A stretch of DNA of 7,430 nucleotides from Spirochaetota bacterium. GTDB taxonomy: Bacteria; Spirochaetota; Leptospiria; Turneriellales; Turneriellaceae. The position numbers were made by a program, and so were the translations under genes. Below the pieces are notes generated by a model. It worked only from the letters and a program-made list of their open reading frames with translations. It was not told the DNA's origin and searched no databases. Where the stretch lies: assembly GCA_029561505.1 (NCBI GenBank), contig JAKQXK010000232.1, positions 1 to 7,430 of the forward strand, written 5' to 3'. Shown here in pieces: positions 1 through 6,388 of this stretch (its first letter is position 1; the number at the start of each line of letters is the position of its first letter).

Positions 1-12
1 GCTTCAAATAAT

Positions 13-33
13 ACGCGACCCGACGTGTCGCGT
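13..33 (+). terminator. Possible weak hairpin/terminator at the left edge
   Basis: A perfect 7-bp inverted repeat (ACGCGAC / GTCGCGT) with a 7-nt loop is followed by only three T residues. It lies just before the first gene, so it could end an upstream transcript outside the window or form a leader hairpin. The short T-run makes it a poor intrinsic terminator. The stem is seen directly; the role is a guess. Confidence 0.25.
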
Positions 34-91
34 TTACTCCCGGTAAGACATGCGCAGCGAATGGCCGACCAGGGCTTCAGAAGCGAAAGAG

Positions 92-610
92 ATGCTCTAT
101 TTTGTTTCTGCGCTGGTGCCATTTCTCGGCATTGCCGCGGCCGTGATTGCGCTTGCAATCGCGCTGCAGGCTTTTCTGGGCGAAACGGCTGTGATTCTGA
201 TTACAGTCGCGGCGCTTGCGGCCGCGCCGCTGGCAACCTACCTTCGCTTTCCGGCATACTTGCGCAAAAAGGCAGAAGTGCGACCAAAGATTGCCCTTGA
301 CGGCAACCGTTTGGTCTTGCCCACGATGAGCGGTCAAGTTATCGAGATGACAATCGATGCGGAAACTCAAATGGAATTTGCCTATTACCATCTGCATGGC
401 ACGACCAACACCGGCGTGAGCCGCGGGCTATGGCTTGAGCTGAAGCGCGACAATGTGCGGGCGCTGATTACCGGCAACGGTGCCTTTACGCCGCCCGGGG
501 GGATAGCGACCAAAAACGCGCCGCATGCACCGCTCAGTGAAAAAGTCTCCACGTTTGCATCTGACCTGATATTGATTCAATCTGAGTTGCGGCGCAGACT
601 GGGCTTCTAG
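92..610 (+). CDS. Small membrane protein with two N-terminal helices and a C-terminal soluble domain, function unknown
   Basis: The ORF encodes about 172 residues from the ATG at 92. An earlier in-frame ATG at 50 would add 14 mostly polar residues; neither start has a strong ribosome binding site, and 92 is preferred because the hydrophobic segment then begins at once. Residues about 3-29 and 32-52 are two hydrophobic helices rich in Ala, Leu, Ile and Val. A basic stretch follows (RKKAEVRPK), then a soluble domain of alternating hydrophobic residues ending in a short helix with SELRRRLGF at the C-terminus. The layout (membrane anchor, then a roughly 110-residue beta-rich domain) resembles membrane-anchored PH-like proteins, but no diagnostic motif was recognised. 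It would sit in the inner membrane with the soluble part probably cytoplasmic. The next gene begins 115 bp downstream, so co-transcription is possible but not shown. No function is assigned. Confidence 0.75.
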   Translation: MLYFVSALVPFLGIAAAVIALAIALQAFLGETAVILITVAALAAAPLATYLRFPAYLRKKAEVRPKIALDGNRLVLPTMSGQVIEMTIDAETQMEFAYYHLHGTTNTGVSRGLWLELKRDNVRALITGNGAFTPPGGIATKNAPHAPLSEKVSTFASDLILIQSELRRRLGF

Positions 611-619
611 CATATATGC
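610..619. repeat. 10-bp perfect palindrome at a stop codon
   Basis: GCATATATGC is self-complementary and begins on the last base of the TAG stop codon of the small membrane protein gene. It is too short and AT-rich to be a terminator and has no T-run after it. It could be a protein-binding site or chance. Confidence 0.3.
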
Positions 620-676
620 GTTCGTGCGATTAGCGCCTTCTCTTTTCGAGCAGGGGCGCCATTCTCGTAACAGGTT

Positions 677-705
677 CTGACAGAAATCGATTGCGCCAAT
701 ATTCA
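677..705 (+). promoter_or_regulatory. Candidate sigma70-type promoter for the cNMP-domain gene
   Basis: CTGACA at 677-682 matches five of six positions of the -35 consensus. It is followed after a 17-bp spacer by TATTCA at 700-705, which matches only three of six -10 positions and lacks the conserved final T. Transcription would start about 712, giving a very short leader before the ATG at 726. Spacing is good but the -10 box is weak, so this is tentative. Confidence 0.25.
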
Positions 706-725
706 GGCGTAACCTTTTGGCCGCC

Positions 726-1568
726 ATGTCACTTGCAGATATCGTCAAAGCCGCAGGCGCCGTAGCGAAGCGTTATGCGCCCCGCGAAGAAATTTTCGCG
801 CATGGCACGCCGAGCGATGATGGCGTTTGTCTTGTTTTACAAGGTACGGTAGAGGTATTTCATCCGGGCGCCAGCGGCACGACGCGCGCGATCGCGGTAC
901 ACAGCCCCGGTTCGTATTTCGGGCTTTCGGCCCTGCTGGGTATACCACGCTTTGAGACTGCCAAATCGGCTAACGCCGAATGCAAGGTGCTTTTTCTGCG
1001 AGAAGAAGATTTCTTGCGGTACCTGCGCGAAGACAAATCATTTCTTTCGCAGATATTTCGCAACACCCTGCAGCGCCTGCGCACGATTCCCGAACATCTC
1101 ATTCGCAAACCCGATCGGGTTCTGCAGATTGACGAGATGTTCGGGCCGGGTGCGGCCGAAAAATTTGCGAAAATACGACAGCAGAACCTTGTTACGCTCG
1201 AATATCTCAATAAAATGCGAAACAAATACGTTTCGCCGGGCAAGAAACTCTTTGATCGCGAAAACGACGTCGATACAGACGTGTACTTGCTCGTCGAAGG
1301 GACGATCGAACAATACTGGAAAGATGAAGCTCTCGTAATTGCGCTCGAACCCGGCGCAATGTTTGGTTTCTTGAAATCAGCAGACAATCAGGGGCATGTA
1401 TTGACTGCCCGCGCGGGCTCGACGACGGCGAAATTAATTGCTCTCGATGACGATATTCTCACCAAGATCAGTCATCTTGACGAACGCCTTGCGTATTCGA
1501 TATTTCAAAATATGGTTTTGACGATCGCAATCGTCGAGAGCGAAATGATTCACCCGACTGAAATCTGA
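726..1568 (+). CDS. Protein with two tandem cyclic-nucleotide-binding (Crp-type) domains, no DNA-binding domain
   Basis: The product is 280 residues from the ATG at 726; a TTG at 717 would add three residues. Domain 1 covers about residues 17-118 and shows the cNMP fold pattern: a beta-roll with LVLQGTVEVF, then the phosphate-binding cassette region FGLSALLGIPRFETA at about 65-79. In Crp/PKA-type cassettes the FGE glutamate contacts the ribose and the arginine after it contacts the phosphate. Here the arginine (PR, residue 75) is kept but the glutamate is replaced by Leu. Domain 2 covers about 168-268 (SPGKKLFDREN, YLLVEGTIEQYW, LEPGAMFGFL) and its cassette keeps neither residue. A helical linker (about 120-165) joins them. 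There is no helix-turn-helix, signal peptide or membrane segment, so this is not a Crp-family transcription factor. It is probably a cytoplasmic sensor or regulatory subunit, with domain 1 possibly binding a nucleotide and domain 2 structural. Family assignment is secure; ligand and partner are unknown. Confidence 0.85.
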   Translation: MSLADIVKAAGAVAKRYAPREEIFAHGTPSDDGVCLVLQGTVEVFHPGASGTTRAIAVHSPGSYFGLSALLGIPRFETAKSANAECKVLFLREEDFLRYLREDKSFLSQIFRNTLQRLRTIPEHLIRKPDRVLQIDEMFGPGAAEKFAKIRQQNLVTLEYLNKMRNKYVSPGKKLFDRENDVDTDVYLLVEGTIEQYWKDEALVIALEPGAMFGFLKSADNQGHVLTARAGSTTAKLIALDDDILTKISHLDERLAYSIFQNMVLTIAIVESEMIHPTEI

Positions 1569-1682
1569 GCGTTCGTTTGATTCTCATCATACATTTTGAA
1601 GCGGGCCTTCAGATCAGAATCAGGTTTGAACTCAGGTTTTTTCGCAGTCGGCAAAGATTTGCAGCCGTGCGGTGGGCTAAGC

Positions 1683-3038
1683 ATGCGTCTCAGCGATGTA
1701 CAACCGCGTCGTCATGTTCATCTGGGCTGTTCACAGCATGATTCGCCAAAAAGAAATCGGGGAAAGCGCATTCTGAAAGTAAAAAAAAGGTTTCTGACTC
1801 AAGGCCTGCTATTTCTTTTACTGGCTACCCGGGCAAGCGCCGATATCGCCAACGGAAATTATTTTCCGATTGGCGACCGTACTGCGTTTCTCGCAAACAC
1901 GGCCTGCGCTGACGGCAGAAGTTCAATGGCGGTGCTTTTTAATCCCGGGGCACTGGGCTTCGTTGAAAAGAGCAAAATCGCGCTCAGCGGCAACCTCTAC
2001 TTCAATATGTCGAGCGACTACGAGCCGCTCGTTCGCTTTAATGGTGAGGGCCAAAACGTGCGCATCTCGGGCTTCAATTCTGTGCCAAACTCTGCAGTCA
2101 GCATCTATAAATGGGGAGAAACCACTCTGGCGATTTCGGTACTCGTGCCCGAGTATTATCAATCAGGTGTCTTGCAGAAGATTAACCTGACCGGCTTCAA
2201 CGCCGTCATTCAATTCGATACGCGCCAGCAAGATCTCTGGCTCGGGGCATCGCTCGCCCGCGTCTGGCGCGAGAAATATGGTCTTGGCTTCTCGGTTTTT
2301 GGTACGCGTTATAGCAGCTATAACGCAATGAGCATAGCAGGTTCTTATGTGATTGGCGCCAATCAGGCTACGAGCAGCTCAATCTCTCACACTGAAGGCG
2401 CGGCACACAGCGTCGAGACCGTGTTGGGTTTTTTCTGGAAACCGGAAAACTGGCTTTCAACCGGCGTCAAATTTTCTCCGCCGGGCATTCGGCTTCAGGG
2501 GTCAGGTACGTACTATTCATCGACGGTTATCACCACGGCCGGTGCGCAGTCGGCAACCACAGAAGACAGGCCTGACCAGAGATATTTTTACCAGCGTCCG
2601 GCGCAGCTATCTGCCGGCGTACAGCTGCAGGTGCTCGACCAGTGGAAATGGTACGTTGATTTGAATATGCAGTTTCCGATAGCTTTTCAAGAGATGCCTG
2701 CGGTCGCGAGTACCGCGAGCTACAATATGCAAACGACTGTGCGGGCTTCAACAGGTCTCGAATACCAAATCAACAAAACCTGGAGCGTACTTTCTGGCTT
2801 TGCGTATTTACCTTCTGCCGTGCCCGCGATTGAGCCGCGTTACGCTGGCATGGCGCGCCTCACAGCGTTTCTCGTGACTGCTGGCGTTATCTATTCAGAC
2901 GAGCACGTGCGTACGGGTCTCGGAGCGTTTTTTATAACCGCCCAGGGGGGCATACAGATTGATGCGACGGCGAACAACACCGCTAACCTGGGCTTGACTG
3001 GCCTCGGAGCATTGCTCACGTCGAGTTACGAGTTTTGA
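1683..3038 (+). CDS. FadL/OmpP1-like outer-membrane beta-barrel protein
   Basis: The frame is open from a TTG at 1596. The only in-frame ATG near the 5' end is at 1683 (451 residues), preceded by GGTGGG about six bases upstream. With that start the signal peptide would have an unusually long basic N-region. Hydrophobic GLLFLLLAT followed by RASA gives a clear cleavage site after about residue 53, mature protein starting DIANGNYF. A normal 23-24 residue signal peptide would start at CTG 1773 or ATT 1770, so the true start may be non-canonical. The mature N-terminus carries a variant of the FadL/OmpP1 NPAGL-type motif (FNPGALGF, about 86-93) followed by amphipathic strands, and the chain ends in SSYEF with a terminal aromatic as in BAM-inserted barrels. 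FadL-family proteins take hydrophobic compounds such as long-chain fatty acids across the outer membrane; substrate here is unknown. It converges with the minus-strand barrel gene 28 bp away. The long open frame and barrel pattern are firm; the family is likely, the start uncertain. Confidence 0.75.
   Translation: MRLSDVQPRRHVHLGCSQHDSPKRNRGKRILKVKKRFLTQGLLFLLLATRASADIANGNYFPIGDRTAFLANTACADGRSSMAVLFNPGALGFVEKSKIALSGNLYFNMSSDYEPLVRFNGEGQNVRISGFNSVPNSAVSIYKWGETTLAISVLVPEYYQSGVLQKINLTGFNAVIQFDTRQQDLWLGASLARVWREKYGLGFSVFGTRYSSYNAMSIAGSYVIGANQATSSSISHTEGAAHSVETVLGFFWKPENWLSTGVKFSPPGIRLQGSGTYYSSTVITTAGAQSATTEDRPDQRYFYQRPAQLSAGVQLQVLDQWKWYVDLNMQFPIAFQEMPAVASTASYNMQTTVRASTGLEYQINKTWSVLSGFAYLPSAVPAIEPRYAGMARLTAFLVTAGVIYSDEHVRTGLGAFFITAQGGIQIDATANNTANLGLTGLGALLTSSYEF
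1781..1788 (+). repeat. A8 homopolymer tract inside the signal-peptide coding region
   Basis: Eight consecutive A residues encode the Lys-Lys part of the basic N-region in the FadL-like outer-membrane protein gene. Homopolymer tracts near the 5' end of surface-protein genes can slip and switch expression, though eight A residues is short for that. The tract is seen directly; phase variation is only a possibility. Confidence 0.4.
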
Positions 3039-3066
3039 TGCTCGCCGCATGCGAAAAAAGAAATTG

Positions 3067-4095
3067 CTAGAACCAGCACCCAGCCTGTACCATAATAGCC
3101 GTGGCGTTGATTTGCAGGTTTCGCGACAGATCAAGGTTAACCGTAGCCGGGCCTAACCTGAGGCCCAGGCCTGCAGTAATCTGGTTCGACACCAGAATCG
3201 GTCTGAAGCTTGCCGAATCTTTGAGCACAAGGGTGGCGGTGTCACTTGTGCGTATCGTATCAGACGCGGTGGCCGTTGACGAGGTAACGAGAAAGTCGCC
3301 AGTCACCGTATTCGAAAGTGAAGCTCTACCATTATGCAAAGAAGTCAAAATTCCCATTCGGCCCGTGAATATCCACAGAAATGGTTTTGAGATGATGAGG
3401 CCGGTTGTGAGCGATATGACATCCCACTTGAGCTTGAACTCGTCGCGAAAGCGAAAGTCACCCCTCGCGGTTGTGCCGCTCGCGGCATCGCCGTCAGGGT
3501 CGAACTCAATGTTACGTATGATATCGCGAAATGACGCCGTCAGAGTGCCGTGCATATAGCCGATGTCGAGCGGGGTCGTGATGGCGGGGCTGTACCACGC
3601 ATCGCCGTTTTTTTTGATCTGTCTGGTGAGCGAAGCACCGAGGCTAAAAGGCTGCAGCGCATAACCATCACCCGATTGATTGAAGTCAATTTCTGGCATA
3701 TAGAATGAACGCACCTGCAGCGCCAGATTATCGCTCAGTTTCATGCCACCGACGATGTTCACAGAATAGAGAATTGAAGAATTGAGTCTCTGGCCCGCAC
3801 CGATCTTGTCGGGTTGAATCCATGCCGCAGATGGTTCAAGTTGAAAATTCGGCAGCCATGCTTCTTGGCGCTGCACACCAATCGTCGAAGAAAATGCTGC
3901 CGAGTTCACGATGGGTTGTCCCGCCACTGAGGCCAGGCCGTAAAAAACTATGCCCAGCCCGCGATCAAGCAGGTTGAGCGCGCGCTGCACGTTCGCTGCA
4001 CTCGTGTCAAAAGTTGCATCGTAGACTGTGAGTTCAGCGCGCAACGACACTGTAAGCAGGTGCGCGATGGCCAAAATGCGCAAGAGCTTCACCAT
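3067..4095 (-). CDS. Outer-membrane beta-barrel protein of unknown family, second gene of a two-gene operon
   Basis: The product is 342 residues. It starts with a typical signal peptide: basic MVKLLR, a hydrophobic core (ILAIAHLLTVSL) and cleavage after about residue 20 at LRA, before ELTVYD. The mature chain shows repeated alternating hydrophobic/polar strands (ILYSVNIVGGMKL, LALQVRSFYM, FSLGASLTRQI, QITAGLGLRLG, TVNLDLSRNL) separated by polar turns. It ends in AGCWF, the terminal aromatic expected of an outer-membrane barrel. A Ser/Thr-rich stretch at about residues 275-300 is probably an extracellular loop. Its ATG lies inside the last codons of the upstream barrel gene (7-bp overlap, ATGGTGA), so the two are very likely translationally coupled and may act together. 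No known family was recognised and no substrate can be proposed. Gene and location are well supported; function is unknown. Confidence 0.8.
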   Translation of the reverse strand: MVKLLRILAIAHLLTVSLRAELTVYDATFDTSAANVQRALNLLDRGLGIVFYGLASVAGQPIVNSAAFSSTIGVQRQEAWLPNFQLEPSAAWIQPDKIGAGQRLNSSILYSVNIVGGMKLSDNLALQVRSFYMPEIDFNQSGDGYALQPFSLGASLTRQIKKNGDAWYSPAITTPLDIGYMHGTLTASFRDIIRNIEFDPDGDAASGTTARGDFRFRDEFKLKWDVISLTTGLIISKPFLWIFTGRMGILTSLHNGRASLSNTVTGDFLVTSSTATASDTIRTSDTATLVLKDSASFRPILVSNQITAGLGLRLGPATVNLDLSRNLQINATAIMVQAGCWF

Positions 4096-4742
4096 ACGCG
4101 CGCCCCAACATAGAAGTTCAGCGATGCGCGCTGCTGTGTTTTCGGAAACTCAACAGCATTAATTTCTATCGCGAGCCCCGCGATCAGTGCATCTTCGAGA
4201 AATTTCTGGTCGATGCCCAGACGCAAAAAAATTGCGTACGAGCGGTCAATTTTGGCGAGCGTGTCGCGTGCTTCGGGATAAAGTTCAGAAGCCTCTTTGA
4301 ATGTGAACGTACCCAAAGGGGTCAGCGTTCGGTCATAAACGGGAAGCTGAAACCCGAGACCGAGGCTCCAGTCGATATTCCAGTGCCTGAATATCTGCCG
4401 AAAATCTGCCTTAATCTGTGAATGGCTCGGGTAAAAAAGTTTATCTGCGTTGCCCGCAGTGTCTTTGGGCAATTCGATATCACCTTTATAGGCGGTATAT
4501 TGCGCGCGCACCGCAAACAGATTCGCGTCTTCGCGCCAGAGCGTCAATGGCAGCGTCGAGATGACAGCGAATTCGGCGCCCGCGTTTTGTTTCACGAACT
4601 CATCATTGCTGAAAATGCGATTGAAGCCGGCCGCCACCGCGATCTGAAAGTTGCGCTCGCCCTTATTTGGGTCAGCTTGCAGCGCGACAGAGCTCAAGAC
4701 CAGAGCAGAACCTGCAAGCAAAAGATGGGCGCGCCGCCGCAT
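4089..4742 (-). CDS. Small outer-membrane beta-barrel protein, first gene of a two-gene operon
   Basis: The product is 217 residues from the ATG whose first base is 4742 on the minus strand. The frame stays open upstream to 4985, but this start is chosen because it gives a classic 23-residue signal peptide (MRRRAH, then LLLAGSALVLSSVALQA, cleaved before DPNKGE). The next upstream ATG (4781) would add 13 residues, and further extension would run antisense into the divergent kinase gene. Strand-like segments include FQIAVAAGFNRIF, LFAVRAQYTAY, IDWSLGLGFQLPVY, YAIFLRLGI, LIAGLAIEINAVEF and LNFYVGARVW; the terminal Trp fits a barrel inserted by the BAM machinery. The size suits a barrel of about eight to ten strands. 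No strong ribosome binding site is visible at either start. It overlaps the following barrel gene by 7 bp. Family and substrate were not recognised. Confidence 0.75.
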   Translation of the reverse strand: MRRRAHLLLAGSALVLSSVALQADPNKGERNFQIAVAAGFNRIFSNDEFVKQNAGAEFAVISTLPLTLWREDANLFAVRAQYTAYKGDIELPKDTAGNADKLFYPSHSQIKADFRQIFRHWNIDWSLGLGFQLPVYDRTLTPLGTFTFKEASELYPEARDTLAKIDRSYAIFLRLGIDQKFLEDALIAGLAIEINAVEFPKTQQRASLNFYVGARVW

Positions 4743-4920
4743 TCGGGTTGAGCTGAACAACGATTGTAGCGCGACAAGCATTCTGGCAAGCGTAGCCACC
4801 CCGGCAGAAAAAAACACCTCGTACCTATCCGCGGCAAGAGACGCCGTTTTCACATCTGACGCCCCATTCATGACGCCACGAACCACGCGACAAACTGACG
4901 TACGCCGGCAAATTGTCCGC
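4743..4920. other. Divergent intergenic region between the barrel operon and the kinase operon
   Basis: These roughly 180 bp separate two divergent transcription units and should hold both promoters. No convincing -35/-10 pair was found on either strand. An A7 run lies at 4807-4813. The region remains open in frame on both strands, so each gene could start earlier: the kinase at ATG 4870, the barrel at 4781. Confidence 0.5.
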
Positions 4921-5952
4921 ATGGTGGCGAGCGACAAGTTGAAGGCATATCTGAGCGAGCGTGCCGGCGCGCCGGTCGAGATCAACGAGTTTCGCCAGCT
5001 CTCGGGCGGCGCCTGTCAGGATAACTATCTCGTTGCGATGTCTCATGGTGGTTCGACTGCGCTCACCAACCATGAGACATGTGTTTTGCGTACCGACAAA
5101 GGTGGCGCTCTGCTCGGCAGCCTTTCGCGCGCGCAAGAATACCAGGTGATAGAACGCGCCGTTGCCGCGGGTGTGCTGACGCCCCCCGTGAAGTGGCTGA
5201 GCGAAGATACCTCGATCGTCGGCCACCCGTTCTATCTGATGCAGAAGATCGAAGGCACCGCAAACCCACGCGAAATTCTCAAGAGCAAAAAAATCGATTT
5301 TAAAAAATTAGCGGCGGATATAGCAACCAATCTGGCGAAAATTCACAGCGTAGAATATGGTTCACAGGTTCTGCCGTTTCTTGACCGCAAGTTGCGGCCT
5401 GGCACCACCGATGTGGCGCTCACTGCGGTCGCCGATTGCCGCCGCCTGCTCGACGAATTGCCGGGCGGCTACCCGGGCATCGAACTCTGCCTCAACTGGG
5501 CCGAAGCCAATGCGCCCGTGACCGACACGATTGTGCTCGCGCACAGTGACTTTCGCAGCGGCAACTTCATGGTAGATGTCGCGGGTGGTGGCAATCTGAC
5601 GGGAATACTCGACTGGGAATTCGCGCACTGGAGCGACCGCCACGAAGACATCGGCTACATTCGCATGCGCGATTGGCGCTTTGGCAAAGTAAAAAATGAA
5701 GTAGGCGGATTTTCTTCTGCAGAAGATTTTTATCCGCACTACGAAGCGGCTTCGCAGACAAAGATTGACCCGGTCAAGGTTCGCTACTGGGAAGTCATGG
5801 GCAACCTTCGCTGGGCAATCGGCGCGGCGCAGCAGGGTGAACGCCATCTGTCTGGCAAAGACAAAGGCATCGAGTTCGCCTCGATCGGCCGCCGAGTCGC
5901 CGAAATGGAACTCGAGGCAATGCGCCTGATTGAGGGCAGCGCTCTGAATTAG
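4921..5952 (+). CDS. APH-fold phosphotransferase, LvaA/ACAD10-11-like (probable 4-hydroxyacyl-CoA kinase)
   Basis: The product is 343 residues from ATG 4921 (360 from ATG 4870; neither has a clear ribosome binding site). It has the aminoglycoside-phosphotransferase (APH, kinase-like) fold. Residues about 25-40 (LSGGACQDNYLV) form the nucleotide loop. VLRTD (about 55-59) has Arg at the usual ATP-binding Lys position, as is common in this subfamily. REY-like AQEY at 71-74 supplies the helix-C Glu, and PFYLMQKIEGT (about 103-113) is the hinge. The Brenner motif is HSDFRSGN (208-215), with catalytic Asp210 and Asn215, and Ser where Gly is usual. DWE (231-233) supplies the metal-binding Asp. The C-terminal pattern NLRWAI...RHLSG...IGRRVAEMELE is typical of the ACAD10/11 and LvaA group rather than antibiotic-resistance enzymes. 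A DUF6285 gene follows after 15 bp, as lvaB follows lvaA in P. putida, where the pair phosphorylates 4-hydroxyvaleryl-CoA. Fold is certain; substrate is inferred from subfamily and context. Expected to be cytoplasmic. Confidence 0.85.
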   Translation: MVASDKLKAYLSERAGAPVEINEFRQLSGGACQDNYLVAMSHGGSTALTNHETCVLRTDKGGALLGSLSRAQEYQVIERAVAAGVLTPPVKWLSEDTSIVGHPFYLMQKIEGTANPREILKSKKIDFKKLAADIATNLAKIHSVEYGSQVLPFLDRKLRPGTTDVALTAVADCRRLLDELPGGYPGIELCLNWAEANAPVTDTIVLAHSDFRSGNFMVDVAGGGNLTGILDWEFAHWSDRHEDIGYIRMRDWRFGKVKNEVGGFSSAEDFYPHYEAASQTKIDPVKVRYWEVMGNLRWAIGAAQQGERHLSGKDKGIEFASIGRRVAEMELEAMRLIEGSALN

Positions 5953-5956
5953 AAGT

Positions 5957-5961
5957 AAGGA
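5957..5961 (+). promoter_or_regulatory. Ribosome binding site of the DUF6285 gene
   Basis: AAGGA lies six bases before the ATG at 5968, in the 15-bp gap after the kinase stop codon. It is one of the few clear Shine-Dalgarno sites in this window and fixes the start of the DUF6285 protein. Confidence 0.7.
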
Positions 5962-5967
5962 AACCAA

Positions 5968-6360
5968 ATGCAATACAGACCCGAACACACAGACCTTCTC
6001 GATGCAATTCAGGAGTTCTTAATTAAAGAAGTTTTGCCCGCCGTTAAAGACAACGACGCCGTCGCCTACAAAACCCTCGTCTCGTGGAACATGCTCGGCG
6101 TTGTCTCGCGTGAGCTAAAGAACGGCAGAACGCTGCTTGAGCAAGATACCGCGGCACTCGCGCAGATGCTCGGCGAAAAAATCAATCCTCACGAATTTGC
6201 CGACCGCGCGCTGTGGCAAAAGGCGCAGCAGTTGTCAGTTGCTGCCGCAAAGTCGATTCGCAGAAGTAAGGCGAGTGTAGCCAGCGCAGAGTGGCAAACG
6301 GTGAAAGAAATTCTGAAGCACAATCTGCAGATTTCGAATCCGCGGTATGGTACTGATTAG
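5968..6360 (+). CDS. DUF6285 protein, LvaB-like partner of the upstream kinase
   Basis: The product is 130 residues with a well-placed Shine-Dalgarno (AAGGA). The N-terminus MQYRPEHTDLLDAIQEFL, followed by KEVLPAV, then AYKTLVSWNMLGVVSREL and an ending of KHNLQISNPRY, is the pattern of DUF6285 proteins as I recall them. These are small, all-helical cytoplasmic proteins found next to APH-fold kinases of the ACAD10/11 type. In the P. putida levulinate operon the analogous small protein LvaB is needed for the activity of the kinase LvaA. By position (15 bp downstream of the kinase) and size it is proposed to play the same part here, as an accessory subunit in 4-hydroxyacyl-CoA phosphorylation. 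The family was recognised from the sequence pattern; equivalence to LvaB is inference and not tested by alignment. No signal peptide or membrane segment is present. Confidence 0.8.
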   Translation: MQYRPEHTDLLDAIQEFLIKEVLPAVKDNDAVAYKTLVSWNMLGVVSRELKNGRTLLEQDTAALAQMLGEKINPHEFADRALWQKAQQLSVAAAKSIRRSKASVASAEWQTVKEILKHNLQISNPRYGTD

Positions 6361-6375
6361 AATTTCACAAAGGAC

Positions 6376-6380
6376 AAGGT
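6376..6380 (+). promoter_or_regulatory. Ribosome binding site of the PH-like protein gene
   Basis: AAGGT lies eight bases before the ATG at 6389, with a second purine block AAAGGA a little further upstream (6369-6374). It supports 6389 over the in-frame ATG at 6398. Confidence 0.55.
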
Positions 6381-6388
6381 AACCACAT

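Noticed and set aside
631..655. GCGCC/GGCGC inverted repeat after the first gene as a terminator
   Set aside because: The stem is 5 bp with a 15-nt or longer loop and no T-run after it.
860..1387. 175-codon minus-strand open frame inside the cNMP-domain gene
   Set aside because: The product is Ser/Arg/Cys-rich low-complexity sequence typical of a shadow of a coding strand.
3039..3066. CGCATGCG followed by an A-run between the convergent barrel genes as a bidirectional terminator
   Set aside because: The palindrome is only 8 bp and the A-run is on the wrong side for either strand to give stem plus T-tract.
4743..4985. Extended N-terminus of the small barrel protein
   Set aside because: The upstream 81 residues precede a perfect signal peptide and run antisense through the kinase N-terminus, so they are unlikely to be translated.
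4921..5952. Aminoglycoside resistance gene
   Set aside because: The APH fold alone does not mean resistance; the C-terminal pattern and the DUF6285 neighbour point to the acyl-CoA-linked LvaA/ACAD10 group.
5362..5988. 208-codon minus-strand open frame across the kinase gene
   Set aside because: It is antisense to a clear APH-fold kinase with catalytic motifs; its own product has no recognisable domain and no ribosome binding site.
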